Source: Eumeta japonica (lineage: Eukaryota > Arthropoda > Insecta > Lepidoptera > Psychidae). Taken from it: a stretch of DNA of 64,000 nt. The position numbers and the translations under genes were made by a program. Shown here one piece after another: positions 34,258 through 45,176 of the stretch. The DNA lies in contig BGZK01000073.1 in NCBI GenBank assembly GCA_005406025.1, positions 310,001 to 374,000 on the forward strand, read 5' to 3'. The notes beneath the pieces are model-generated. The model was not told where the DNA came from. It worked only from the letters and a program-made list of their open reading frames with translations, and ran no database searches. Position 1 is the first letter of the stretch; every line of letters starts with the position of its first letter.

Positions 34258-34480
34258 AGACATTTCGAGGGACAAACGGGCATGCGAACCATTTGAGCAT
34301 AGATGGTCACCTGTGCCCATGGACACTCGCAAGCCCGGAGGGTGAAAAGTGCGTGGCCTCTTGGAAAGGAATAGGATATCTGGTAGAGAGTGGGCTGATA
34401 AAGAGCGCAGTGGACTAATAGTGAGGAAGTGGACCACCGGAACTTCTATGCACTGGAGAGGCGACAAGCGACAGCGGAAG
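34258..34480 (+). repeat. Dispersed repeat with GGGACAAACGGGCATGCG start
   Basis: GACAAACGGGCATGCG, GGTCACCTGTGCCCATGGAC, ACTCGCAAGCC and GGAAAGGAATAGGAT occur in the order I recall from a widespread lepidopteran repeat ('ACAAACGGGCA...GCCCATGGACA...'). GC-rich relative to its surroundings. The family name is not known to me. Confidence 0.5.
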
Positions 34481-35075
34481 TTGTTAGTTCACGTCTGTTT
34501 TCAGTGAAATCATGAGAAATATTTAAATGCCTTCTATCGCTCGGTCTTAGGCCACGTATTCAAGAATATACGGCAAGTGAGAATCCAACAATAGGCAATA
34601 TGTTCAGCAATTTACCTCTATAATCTGCTATAATATATTATACTCTGTCATCAAAAACAAATTTGGTTCAGATTATTAAAAAAAAATGAGACAAATATTC
34701 AGTGTGGGGAATAATCTCCACGCGAGTTAAAATCGCATTTTTAATGTAGTTTAGGGACTTATTATTATAATAGAAAGGAACTAGCAAGAAAATTACTAAA
34801 TAAATTCGTACGAAATTGACTTGTTTGGCCTACCCTCATTCCAACTCTCAAATTAATACATCAAACGTTTCTAGAAAAAACGTTTGTTGTAAGCAGACAC
34901 AAGTAGCGTGCACTGAAATTTTTCTCTTCACTGGCTGTCAGACAAAAAAGTGCGAACTAGGTATTTACTGCGTATTGAAAATCCAGATGTTGTCCTTGTC
35001 TATGAAAATGTATACCATGATAGACGAAACTGTTTAAAAAAAAATATAGTTTAAAAAAACTAAAAAACACGCTTT

Positions 35076-35283
35076 TATAGTGGAATAAACTAAAAAGTAG
35101 AAAATAATTTGAATATAGAAATTAATTAATGAACCAACAATAAATATTATTATTGTGAAAAAAGCGTGGGGTGCTACATGTTTGTCCGTTCTTGAAAAGC
35201 GCCCACGCTTTTTCACAATAATATTTATTGTTGTTCATAATAATTTCTATATTCAAATTATTTACTAGTTTATTCCACTATAT
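35076..35283. repeat. Long hairpin (arms about 80-95 nt)
   Basis: The left arm 35076-35170 and right arm 35202-35283 pair almost throughout. Landmarks are TAGTGGAATAAACTA / TAGTTTATTCCACTA, AATAATTTGAATATAGAAAT / ATTTCTATATTCAAATTATT and GTGAAAAAAGCGTGGG / CCCACGCTTTTTCAC. The loop of about 31 nt is GC-richer (TGTTTGTCCG). A transcript across it would make a long double-stranded RNA. Confidence 0.9.
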
Positions 35284-36844
35284 GTTTTTAAAACTACATT
35301 ATTCCACTTTTAGCGTTCGATAATAAAATTTGAGGTGTCAAATTTCAAAATGAGACTGAAGCAGGTAGTATAGAGAATCTCCAACAGAGGGCGGACAGTA
35401 GTCAGATTTGTTTTGAACTAAAGAGAAAATTTGCAGTGATAAATTCTAAAACAATTCAGACTTTAACGTTTTTATTTGAAATTGAAATTAATATTCATTG
35501 AAATTGAATTTAATATTAATTCAATTAGAATGTTTTTGATTGAATGATTTTATTCTAAATTTATTTCTTAATTATCATGTATGTCCAGCATCTTATTTAT
35601 TGTAGCCTTTGATTGTCGGAAATACTTAAGTATTTATTATTTTACCACATTTAGGGAGGATTTATAGAAGGACAAGTTTGGAGTCAGCACGCCAAAGGAG
35701 AGTTACAAACATACATACATACAAACATACAGGTGAAGTTAATAAAAGCGTGTTAATAAAAGCGTGTTAAAAACATGTTTCTCTAACTAACCACAACGTA
35801 TAAGATATATACCGAACGTTATCTCTTATAATTTTTTCTCTATGGAAAATAATTTATTAAATACAGTTTCAGGCCTCAACAAAATCCTTACCACGACACT
35901 CTCTTTCGACATTTCTACTAAAGTCGGTGTAAAGTAAATTTGAATTTTAATATTAGTCAAAAAGATTAGTCGTTGTGCATATGAAAAAAAAAACTACCAA
36001 TAGTTGTATGTGTCGTACTGACGTATCTAAATAAATACAATATTAAAATCAATACTGAGTATTCTAGTGAATTTGATTTGCTATTAACTTACCGTCCATA
36101 TTGTCAGTTTATTTTTTTGTTTTTGCATTTTGAAAACTTACATTTCTGATAGAATTTTCTGTAAAAAAATAGAAACACATGCCCATCTATAGGATTCAGG
36201 CTATCTCTTGGTAAAATGTAATAAATCGGCTTATTTATTTAGTCATGAAAATATAACAAACATAATTCTTATTACTTTGAACCTTTGCCGGTGGCTCCCT
36301 CTTTCGACAAAGTTTATTTTAGTAGTAGCTAACACATCGCTGCTCCCGCGCTCGCTCTCATACCGCGCGTAGTGCGCCTTCGATCACATCTTCACTCTTG
36401 ATTTATTCTCGTCTCGTTTTCATTTTAAAGTAAACTAAATTACAATATTCTTAATATTTTCCTTAAAAAAACTGATTAATCCAATGCAAATAATGGAATT
36501 ATATTAAGTTTTAGTAACTTTCATCGAAACTTTAATTTTAGATCCCTCAAAATAATGTTTATTATTTTGAGGGTTAAATTCGTTTAAATTTAGGGTTAAA
36601 TTTGAGCGAATTAAAATCGCTCAAATTATAAGAGCGCTTATTAACCTCACAAAACTCAACGACATAACCATAAGCCAATCTAAACGCTTTCTCTATTTTT
36701 TTTGTCCAAATAAGAACAACTTGTGTAAATTTCAACGAAATTGGTGAACGTACTATATGGGTTTTAGCGATACGAAAACATAAAATATGTATCTCGCATA
36801 TTTAACTAGTTTTTAGCTATTTGCGTACTAAATATTATTTAAAT
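35284..36844. other. AT-rich stretch with repeat fragments and hairpins
   Basis: ACATACATACATACAAACAT then ACAGGTGAAG...AAAAGCGTGTTA at 35708-35770 is wording I recall from lepidopteran repeats. Perfect hairpin CCCTCAAAATAAT-GTTT-ATTATTTTGAGGG lies at 36544-36573, and a second, TTTGAGCGA...TCGCTCAAA, follows at about 36600-36626. No gene is seen. Confidence 0.45.
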
Positions 36845-37340
36845 TAGTAGGAGTATAAGAGTTCGTAGTAATTTTTACAAAACCCTCAAAACGTATTTTA
36901 TATATCCTTTCATAAATTTCCTACTATATTTGTAGCAAATTGTATTGAAATCGATTAAATTATATGAGTTTTTAGTAAATCTCACACAACCTAAAAAAAG
37001 TCGTATCTCTTTACATTAAAATTCAGCTACCTTTGTACCAAGATTTATTGTAATCTGTAAAATTAAATGCGATCTTAATTTGACAGAACCCTAAAAAATT
37101 TATCGTACATCTTCTCATTAGTTTTCAACTACCCCATAGTAAATTATACTAAAGTCGGTTATATTATAAGGTTTCTTAGTAATTCTCAAAGAGCCCTAAA
37201 CACATATCGTATATGCTTTTATTGGATTCCAGCTAACTCCCTGCTAAAGTTTTTCTTTATTGGTATAATAATAAAAGTTCGTATTGATTCTGAGGGAGCA
37301 GTAAAATGTATCGTAAATCCTTTCATTTGTATATCCGTAC
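36845..37340 (-). repeat. Decayed ~104-bp tandem array, right copy (inverted)
   Basis: On the plus strand, AGTAATTTTTACAAAACCCT and its variants recur at 36867, 36973, 37076, 37178 and 37281, a period of 102-106 bp. The reverse complement (TTTTTTAGGTTGTGTGAG..., GATTTCAATACAATTTGCTA) matches the unit of 32890-33290. Confidence 0.65.
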
Positions 37341-37389
37341 TAAACATTAGGGAACTTACCCACACTACGTGACCTATTTTTATGCAATT

Positions 37390-37610
37390 TTTTTAAACCC
37401 AGCAGTAAATATCGCGGGAGATTTACCGGGACACATCAGCGAATCCGTATTTAAATCGGTAAGCTGTTTCTGAGATTAGTGTGCATAAACGCACAAACAA
37501 ACAAACAGACAAGCAAACAAGCAAGAACTCTAAAAAATGTTTTTTAGTCTCGATAACATTAGCGTAACGTGTATAAATCGTTTTTTTATATATGTAATGT
37601 ACAGGCACGG
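37390..37610 (+). repeat. Dispersed repeat terminus with TTTCTGAGATTAG
   Basis: It contains GTTTCTGAGATTAGTGTGC then ATAAACGCACAAACAAACAA. The same phrase (GTTTCTGAGATTAGCGC) closes the window at 63975. I recall it as a 3' region of a common lepidopteran retroelement-like repeat. Confidence 0.5.
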
Positions 37611-37749
37611 CTCGTTTACAATTTCATTATATGTATTGATGAAGCATGTTGTAGAAATTGTTAAACTGTAATGACATCACTCTATACTCCGCGGCTCTAT
37701 TTGACATTAGTTGGCTCGACCCATTTTGTTCTGCCCTTTTCGGTAGATG

Positions 37750-37973
37750 CAGTGGCGTAGCTAGCCTGGGTGTCACCCGGGGCGGATTTAAAGTGACGCC
37801 CTAAAACTTAAAACTGTTAAGTTGCAGAAAAACTCTAATGATAAACAATTTTTATATTTCGTTGTGCATTTTTTATGAATCAAAATTTGCGGTCGGATGA
37901 ACTCCGGTGTCACCCCTAAATGAGTGGCACCTGGTGCGAACCGCCCCCGCCGCCCTCCCCTAGCTACGTCACT
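37750..37973. mobile_element. hAT-like MITE with 8-bp target duplication
   Basis: CAGTGGCGTAGCTAG at the left is mirrored by CTAGCTACGTCACT at the right. GGTAGATG flanks both sides (37742-37749 and 37974-37981). An 8-bp duplication and a CAGTGGCGTA-type end are hAT features. The GC-rich subterminal parts (GGTGTCACCCGGGGCGG and the rc of ACCGGAGTTC...GGTGTCACC side) also partly pair. The element is 224 bp with no coding. Confidence 0.85.
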
Positions 37974-38099
37974 GGTAGATGGCGCATTCGTAAAATGTAT
38001 GTATGCTGCTCCGCCCGCGTGGAAGTGCAATGAATTTCTTTATTTTCTACATCGAGGCCGAACGCCTATTGACATATAATATATAGGCTCAAGTTGAAA

Positions 38100-38430
38100 A
38101 AATGTACAGTGCAAAAATCCTCTGCGCTTAAGTATCTTTACATACCAATTTTCATGACAATTGTTTAAAGAGTGCAGTATTTGATGCATTGCAACAACAT
38201 TCAGTGGCGATTTGTAGCAAAATAGACACTATGAAAAATTCTCTATCTGAAATACTTTGTATACCAATTTTAATAGCGATGCATTGAACGTTGTAACAGC
38301 TGATGCGCCACAGCGTCATCTAGCGGCGAGTTATAACATAGTGGACGGTATAAAAATCTCCATGAAATAACCATTTAGAATAGCCAATTTTCATGACGGT
38401 CAGTTAAATCGTGTTGGAGTTTATCGATGT
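38100..38430 (+). repeat. ~119-bp tandem array, about 2.8 units
   Basis: ATACCAATTTTCATGAC-like phrases begin at 38141, 38261 and 38380. Each is preceded about 35 nt earlier by AAAAATYCTC and followed by a CAGTGGCGA / TAGCGGCGA phrase. Units are diverged with few indels. Confidence 0.7.
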
Positions 38431-38479
38431 CGTATGTACCACCATCCATTTAAAGAAAGATATTCCATTTAAATATAAA

Positions 38480-38600
38480 CACCAGTACACAGAAGGGAAT
38501 CAATCGTGCATCTTTTCGAGAATATTCATAATCTCCTTTTTAAAACAACTTTGCCAAAATAACTATTATTATTAAGTATTATATAAAAAAAAAGTTAATC
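38480..38600 (+). repeat. Dispersed repeat fragment shared with 6420-6545
   Basis: It shares ATATTCATAATCTCC and TTTTTAAAACAACTTTGCCA with the fragment at 6420-6545. It follows directly on the 119-bp array. Confidence 0.5.
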
Positions 38601-38729
38601 CAAAACAAATTAATATGCACTAAAAAGTAGAAAAATAATTGCATATTCTTCTACGACTTAGGTAATAATCAACTTACTTTTTCTACTCATCAATATGTAG
38701 GTGCGATCTATGTGTTTACCACGCAAGAA

Positions 38730-38751
38730 GGTAGGTAGGTACCTACCTACC
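38730..38751. repeat. Perfect 22-bp palindrome
   Basis: GGTAGGTAGGT directly abuts its reverse complement ACCTACCTACC, forming a GGTA-repeat palindrome with no loop. Confidence 0.9.
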
Positions 38752-40059
38752 CACTTCAAATTTAACTCAACACATACCTATGAACAACAAATAGTGAACA
38801 AAATATTTTTTAGATTTGTCCTAAGTAAAATGAAATGAAAAATATTAGACTACTTAAAAGTCAATCATATTAATACGATAATATAATGTAGTTACAATTA
38901 TTGTTATTTTTGGAGTCGACGTCTATTGCTAGGTATATTGTAGTGTTTTCTTGGCTGACAGTGTCGTCTTTGATCGGTAATGAAATCCGGTTCGCGGTCA
39001 ATTCTTTGATAAAGTTTGACAGCGATATCGGAAACGGGACAGACACGATTGGAGACAGAATTATTATGATGGAATATGAAATTTATTGTAGGACGCTGTT
39101 ATATGACAAAATGGAATTTATTGCGTATCTATTCCTTTTCATTTATTATAAAATTAATTAATTAATAGAGAAATCCCGATAATATTCCATTGTTGTAGAC
39201 TTTATTAAAGTTAGTTTTATGTGCATTCATGCTTCTTTATATAAAAATTGAATATTTTTTTTAAGGGCACTCTGAACGGTTTTAAGGATTGTATGTAAGG
39301 AATATTTACAGAATTATGCAATTGCACATTAAGGACGCAATATTGTAAACGTTATAAATTCGGGTCGTGTGAATATGAAATTAAATAATTTGTCATATCT
39401 CAGCCGCCATGCCGATTCCTGTGCTTTATACTTAATGCGTTCTCATACTTAAGTGTGAGTTATATTTATCTTTGTAAAATTTTACCTGCATGACAATAAA
39501 AATAGATAAACATTAGATCCTAAGTTCAGGTGTATAAATTACTTCACGTTACTATCATCAGTTTCGTTAGTCAGCCAATTAAAAATAACTAACTATATGT
39601 TAAAATAAATTTATCATAAAGTGCCTAGATGCGCCAATAATTTATAATCGAAAATTATAATCAAACACGTTAGTTTTTTGCATCGTGCACTATAAACTCT
39701 CAAAATAAAAAAAAAAAAAACTTTCTTTTTTTTGTCATTATCGGACACTTTGTGGAAAATTTTGCGAAATAAATTAACCAATTTTGCGAGATGAATTTGA
39801 TACATTATCACCGTACTAGCTTTCGCACGCAACTCGGCTCATATTAATGTCGATTTGGTAAATTGATTCATCGCACAGAACAAACTCACTTTCGCATTTA
39901 TAACATTAGTTACGACAGACACGACCATATGTTTAATGTTCAAGGCACTATGAAAAAAAAAAACTTGATTGTAACAGAAAAGGGAACAGTGTCCGTTGAG
40001 TCAGCTTCTAATTACCTCTCCTATCACCTCCTATACTCCCACACCTCCCACAAACTTTT
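38752..40059. other. AT-rich non-coding stretch
   Basis: A frame at 38901-39161 has no ATG start and no splice context. No gene or clear repeat is supported. Confidence 0.4.
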
Positions 40060-40312
40060 TGTTTCGAATTGGGGGACTCTAACTCCACAGTGCTCCGATA
40101 TCGGCGTCTACCGAGGACGCCGTCGCCATCAATGCCACGTCAACGGCCGAGACCGAAGGCTTAATCTGTTGTAATCGGCGGCACGGAGTGAACAGTTTGA
40201 CCTCAATCGACCAATAAGTTGGAACTTATTGCTCAACTCGTCAGCGGTCAGAATCGAATCCGGTACCTTTTGTACATCAAATCCGTTGCTTTACCGGTTA
40301 ATGCGGCGAACG
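40060..40312 (-). repeat. tRNA-derived SINE, copy B
   Basis: On the minus strand, the head has an A-box-like GCATTAACCGGTAAAGCAA and a B-box-like CCGGATTCGATTCTGACC about 30 nt later. The body has CTCCGTGCCGCCG and ATTAAGCCTTCGGTCTCGG, as in the other copies, and a GGACGCCGTCGCCATC-type tail on the plus strand. It is diverged. Confidence 0.6.
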
Positions 40313-40429
40313 CACTCGACCGTTAAGTCCCCGCGTTTTCAAAGTTTAAATTAAATTTTAAAATAAAAAGAATGAAACAGACAGAACTTTTAAATAGAAG
40401 CACCCAGTTCATTCCCGATCAGGCAGAGA

Positions 40430-40510
40430 CGTGATAAATGACGTCTTTGACGTGACTAAGTCATTTTTGACGTGATTATTGAAATATTGACGTCTTTTGA
40501 TAGAGGTTCA
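40430..40510. promoter_or_regulatory. TGACGT (bZIP half-site) cluster, 20-bp period
   Basis: TGACGT occurs at 40439, 40448, 40468 and 40488. From about 40447 the sequence is three 20-nt units starting TTGACGT. One unit also holds TGACTAAGTCA. The motif is the half-site for CREB/ATF-type bZIP factors. Confidence 0.35.
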
Positions 40511-40539
40511 CATCGTAAATCACCTCAAAAAAGACTAGT

Positions 40540-40755
40540 CAACGACACTTGTTTAAGACTGACCTCATAAAACACGTGCTTCGTCGTATCTCGACGTTGC
40601 GCTAAATATGACCTCGCAAGTCCCCCATTTGTTGAATCTCGACACTGGTGCTAAATGTGACATCATGAAGCTAGCCTTTATTATCGTATCTCGACATTGG
40701 GCCGATTGTGACGTCATAAAAATAGTCCTCATTTGTCGAAATTTGATATTGGAAA
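40540..40755 (+). repeat. ~52-bp tandem array with CRE-like motifs
   Basis: CGTATCTCGACGTTG, TGAATCTCGACACTG, CGTATCTCGACATTG and CGAAATTTGATATTG begin at 40583, 40634, 40686 and 40738. Each complete unit has a TGACNTC-type motif about 22 nt further on, one a full TGACGTCA at 40709. Confidence 0.7.
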
Positions 40756-40824
40756 TTCTGATAAACAAAGTTACTGACCAATACGTATGTCGGGTCTAAC
40801 AAGTCTAACAAGAATTAGTTACCA

Positions 40825-40950
40825 CGCTTTTCGGCCAGGACCCGATTGGTAAATACGTTTTTGTGAGATAGCGACCAAAAACATACTTCCGGACGGGATC
40901 CGATTGGCAAATGCGTTTTGTCAATGTACAGACCGAAAACGTAGATGCAT
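40825..40950 (+). repeat. Two-unit ~63-bp repeat
   Basis: TTTTCGGCCAGGACCCGATT then GGTAAATACGTTTT is followed by a second unit, TTCCGGACGGGATCCGATTG then GCAAATGCGTTTT. Both end in GACCRAAAACRTA. Confidence 0.6.
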
Positions 40951-41655
40951 TCCAAAAAGTCTGTATATGATCACTTTTAAGGCTTCATCTCGTTTACGAG
41001 TGCAACGAACCGTCGCAACTACGCAGTTTCTCATTTAGCCACCTCGAAATGTCTCGAATTTACTAATTGCGTTTTCGACGCATGCGTCAAAACGGCATTC
41101 GTGAGTCTAATGATGTAAGAGATAATATGTTACATGCGAAAGAATTAAGCATCGGTTATGCAACGTTTGTATATTTAATTTTGAGGTTGTTTATTCGGGT
41201 GTTAAGGTGGAACGCTACCGCCACCTGCGTTCAGGGTTGCCAGTTGAATATGCCGACAAACCGTAGAATCTTCTTATGACAAGCGGACAAATACTGTTGT
41301 CTGTACTTATTAATAAATACAATTTTTCGTTCCAATATCTATTATAACGTTAATTTTATTTATTTTATAAAATACTAGTATGTATTTAACGGATGAGTAA
41401 TGTTTAGAATAAAGAAATTTTGAATGCCTAAGGAAAGTTAAACATTTTAATTATTTGCTTGTGAAAATGTAGCGAATGTATTTTAAAAGTTTCTCACATT
41501 CTATAAAAGTTTAAATTAATTAATTTTTCATTACGTACATGATTTTATTTTTATTTTCTATATATATTTTCAATTTTTCTTGCGCTTTAAACTCATATTA
41601 TTTCTGTCATAATCGCATATCTTTAATAGCATCAGTATAATTGAATATGTTCCAA

Positions 41656-41830
41656 GAGCCTCTTTCTCCGTCTCTTTTTAAACTGACATTTAACATAAAG
41701 TCACTTTTAAGATCAATTTTGCGTTTCATGTTTTTCTTTTAACGGGTCTTATCCCAAACAGCCATTAAAAGAAAGAAGTGGAACACAAATTTTAATCGTT
41801 TAAGAAAGTCTATCTTAAGAGGTAATCGAT
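41656..41830. mobile_element. Fold-back MITE, copy 2 (decayed)
   Basis: GAGCCTCTTTCTCCGTCTCT, then TTTTAAACTGACATTTAACA and TAAAGTCACTTTTAAGAT match the left arm at 22842. The right arm is recognisable but heavily changed (AAATTTTAATCG...AGTCTATCTTAAGA). Confidence 0.6.
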
Positions 41831-42290
41831 GCAAATCTTCATACTGTCTTAAAGAAACAGTAACGCCATCTAGTGAGAAAAGCGTGAAGTACACACGGTC
41901 GTGTTTAGCACCATCATTTTGACAGTGATCTCTTCGTAGAATCTCTCATCGAAACAAATCAATTTTTCTATCAAATAATGATTTTTTTTAAAGTGCATCA
42001 TTACGAGTAATGCTAATTGTGCTTATTTGTTATGCAAAAGGATTTTCATGAAACCTAATAAAATCAAGAATTCTCTTTTTTTCCCATAGAAGACTCGAGG
42101 AAGTTAGAAAAAGATTGATTAGTCAAGTTTGGGTCGCCAAATGATTATTTAGTATTATATAGCAAGTTTAGATCATTACGCCTTTCGCTACGGCTTGCCA
42201 CATCTTTTAAACGGTCTGGCAACCAAATCTATTTAAAATAATATTCTAAAAGCATAATCAAGTGACTATTTTGTTTGTGTATGCATTTAG

Positions 42291-42691
42291 TTTTGACATG
42301 ATAACGTCTTATAAATCGATGAACGCCGGCTGTACGCACGAACAAGCATGACTCACTGTCGCGTTCTGCCTGAGCCGAGCGTGCGAGCGAGAGCGCGGAA
42401 TAATACAAAGGCACGATCGGCCTAAGCGTTCGGCTTTTGACGCATCTATCTCTTTACTGTATAATTTAAGTAGAAAAATATTTGAATTAACGAGTGCAAA
42501 TAAATGTTAATTTATCGAGAACATTGCCATTTTCAATTAACTCCTTCTTTGTATTATACAAAATAATGATAATTCAGTGATAATAATTTAATTCAATTCA
42601 AGAAAGAATGCAATTTTTCATCAATGTTTTCTTATGAAATTAACACGTAAAATTATCGTCTGTAAACCGACCTTACAGACAACCAATTTTT
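42291..42691 (+). repeat. Dispersed repeat, copy 2 (pair with 6631-6988)
   Basis: It is collinear with 6631-6988 except for about 60 extra nt after GACGCATCTATCTCT. The left junction (TTTTGAC) is sharp in both copies. See the entry at 6631. Confidence 0.7.
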
Positions 42692-43408
42692 TTGCTTTCG
42701 CAATAGTAGCAAACATTTTTATGTATTAGATATTTTTTTATTTTGCCTAATGATAATGTCATAATTATAATCATAACTGGAAAATTTTACGAGATAATTA
42801 AGTTTACGCTTGAATCGTAATAATACAGAAGTTGCTTAGTGAGGTTTAATTAACTTTCATATTTCTAAATAATATGTTAGTACAGTCAACATAATTTAAA
42901 CTTTTTAGTAAATTAACATACGAAACTAAATTAATTTTTCAAATACACATTTCGTACCGATATTTATTGTTTGTTTACAAATATTGCATATATTTTAATC
43001 ATTAAAATTTAGCTATCTTGTTATGAAAACAAACTCAATTCCTGTCTATTTTCAAAATGGTCGCTTCGGTCACGGCCATTGCTCGTGTTCCATAGCGAGA
43101 ACTTAAAATCAAAAAGGAAAGGTAGATTTTGACCGCGTGAACGCTGGTAACATTATATAGCCTCGAACACCTTGAAAGACAGTACCACGCGGGGGGCCGC
43201 TAAGTCCAAACGTATGTGTGTATGCCGACTTTATCGTCGTTCGCAGAAAAAAACACCATTGAAATAAATTGGAAAAAAAAGAGTTCATGAAGTAATTCGG
43301 ATTGTGTCGTTCCGTTTTGAGTTGTAATTAGTTTTTGTTTTGCAAATCCACACGAGAGTTCATGTTTTAAAACCGGTTACCTGTAGGAAGTAGGTTTTTA
43401 ATTGTAGT

Positions 43409-43546
43409 TATATAAAAGTTAGGCATCAACTTTGCGGGATCTTGTTTTGTGTTTTGAATACACATACAGATATATTCAGAAATAAAGTGTTTTTTTTTTT
43501 ATTTATACATATTTTCAAGTGTCTACAAGTTAAGTGATTTTGTGAG
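43409..43546 (+). promoter_or_regulatory. Candidate TATA promoter with non-coding first exon
   Basis: TATATAAAAG at 43409-43418 is a canonical TATA box. A start about 30 nt downstream (about 43440) would give a leader of roughly 105 nt ending at TGTGAG|GTAAGT after 43546, a perfect 5' splice site. There is no ATG-led coding frame in the leader. The coding exons of this transcript are not seen downstream in the window. Confidence 0.4.
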
Positions 43547-44584
43547 GTAAGTTGGCTTTTTGCTTTGTTTTCGTATTTTGCGCTTTCACCTTTGTTTAAC
43601 GGTTCATTTTGTTATTTTTGTTTTGGCCGTGACTCAGATGTGTGTTAGGGTAGAAAATAACAATGTGAATAAGTAGTTATAACGTTTTATAAAATATTTA
43701 AGTTATAGCTTTTAGAAATCAAATCTTTAAAATGTATGTATTTATAATTTCTTTGTTTGAAATGACATGTTGCGGTCAATAAGACTTATTAGTCATTATA
43801 TAAAATGACTAAGCCGGTTCATAGAAAACATGATTCTACCGTTATAGAGAAACTGCAAAGTTGCACTTAATCTAAACCATTTCCAAGGAATTTATCTACT
43901 GACATAAATTAAAACTGCATCTACTTTTTATATGTTTATTTTTTTTTGCGATGCACTAATTTCGATTTTAAGATAACGAAGACATTTTGATTATAACATT
44001 TTTATGCCTTCTCTGGTTGTATCATAGACGCGTTATGTCTTAGATTCAAAATACAATTACGATTTTCAACTTGTGTAAAAAGAAAATGTTGAGACACTTT
44101 GAAAAAGAAAAAAAAAACTCTTAAATATATTAATATATGTATGGAATGTGGGTATTTTTTTTTCATGTTTTAGTTTGAGGATTGATTTGCTTCTTAGAAA
44201 ACTGTCTTTGTCCTCCAATTTTTTATTAAGTTGAAATTGAATTCATTTACAATATATTATTATATTTATATCGAAAATGCTATAAAATGTATTTTGGAGA
44301 TTGAAATAAAGATCATGTCACTGGTTGGATACTTTTGAAAGAAATCTATATTAAAGTTCTATTGATTTTTCTAATCGGATGAGCTCGAGTTCCATAACAA
44401 ATTGGGTATTTTTTTTCAACAAAATCTGACTGAAGATTTGGAATTTTTAAATTGAAATTCCACTAATACACAAACCGATTTCCCTGAACCGAAAACAACA
44501 ACCGCCAACGAAAAAAAAAAAAAACTTTAAATGTCAACCAGCAATCGGATCGTTCTCTACGTTTCTCCACCTAACCATAAATTA

Positions 44585-44905
44585 GAATTTACTCGCGTTT
44601 TTTTTCGACCGCCGCCGCCGTCCGAACGGCCGCCGTTTTTGCGCCGGATCGGGCCGTTTTCGTCGTCGGCCGCGCTTTTTCGCGGCGCGCCGGCCGCGCC
44701 GGGCCCACGTAACCGACCCGGTGAAAGTCGGCGCTCGCACAAAGCGCCGGCGGATTGCCGTATATAATCTTTTCTAGATTTTCGCCTTCGCGGTCCCGTA
44801 GTCCGGGGCGTCGACGTGCGCTCCGCCGCCGTTGGCGGAGCGCGGGAATCGCGGCGCTGCGATCGCATCGGCCGTCCGGCGGCGCCGTTTGTACGCTGGT
44901 GTGGC
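44585..44905. promoter_or_regulatory. CpG-dense island with TATATAAT
   Basis: About 320 nt of very GC- and CpG-rich sequence (CGCCGCCGCCG, CGCGGCGCGCCGGCCGCG) are set in AT-rich DNA. TATATAAT lies at 44760, followed by a GC-rich 140 nt. Long open frames on both strands here come from the base composition. A promoter and first exon is the best reading. The direction is undecided, though the plus strand fits the nearby candidate at 43409. Confidence 0.4.
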
Positions 44906-45176
44906 ATTTGATATCGAGTTCTATAGAGATGTTTATCCTTGAAAAAGAAGAGAATCGAGCCTTTTAGTACTTGCAGTTTTCTGTCTATGAGTCGGCAGAA
45001 ATTTTGTTATTTTTATCGACGAATGCTCGTGGTTCAGATTTGAGGTTCGAATTACGATCACAAGCGAATTCATCTATGAGTTACTGACTGTGAGCCAAAT
45101 CCAGCTATATGCTCCGTACGCTGGAGGACAAATAGAGCCATAGATGTCTGACTTTGTTATTACAGTGACTACTGGG

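Noticed and set aside
38901..39161. 86-codon frame
   Set aside because: It starts on TTG rather than ATG, has no splice context, and its length is within chance.
44557..44907. Open frames on both strands of the CpG island
   Set aside because: The Arg/Pro/Ala-rich content is that of any GC-rich DNA. There is no splice or start evidence, and a promoter explains the region better.
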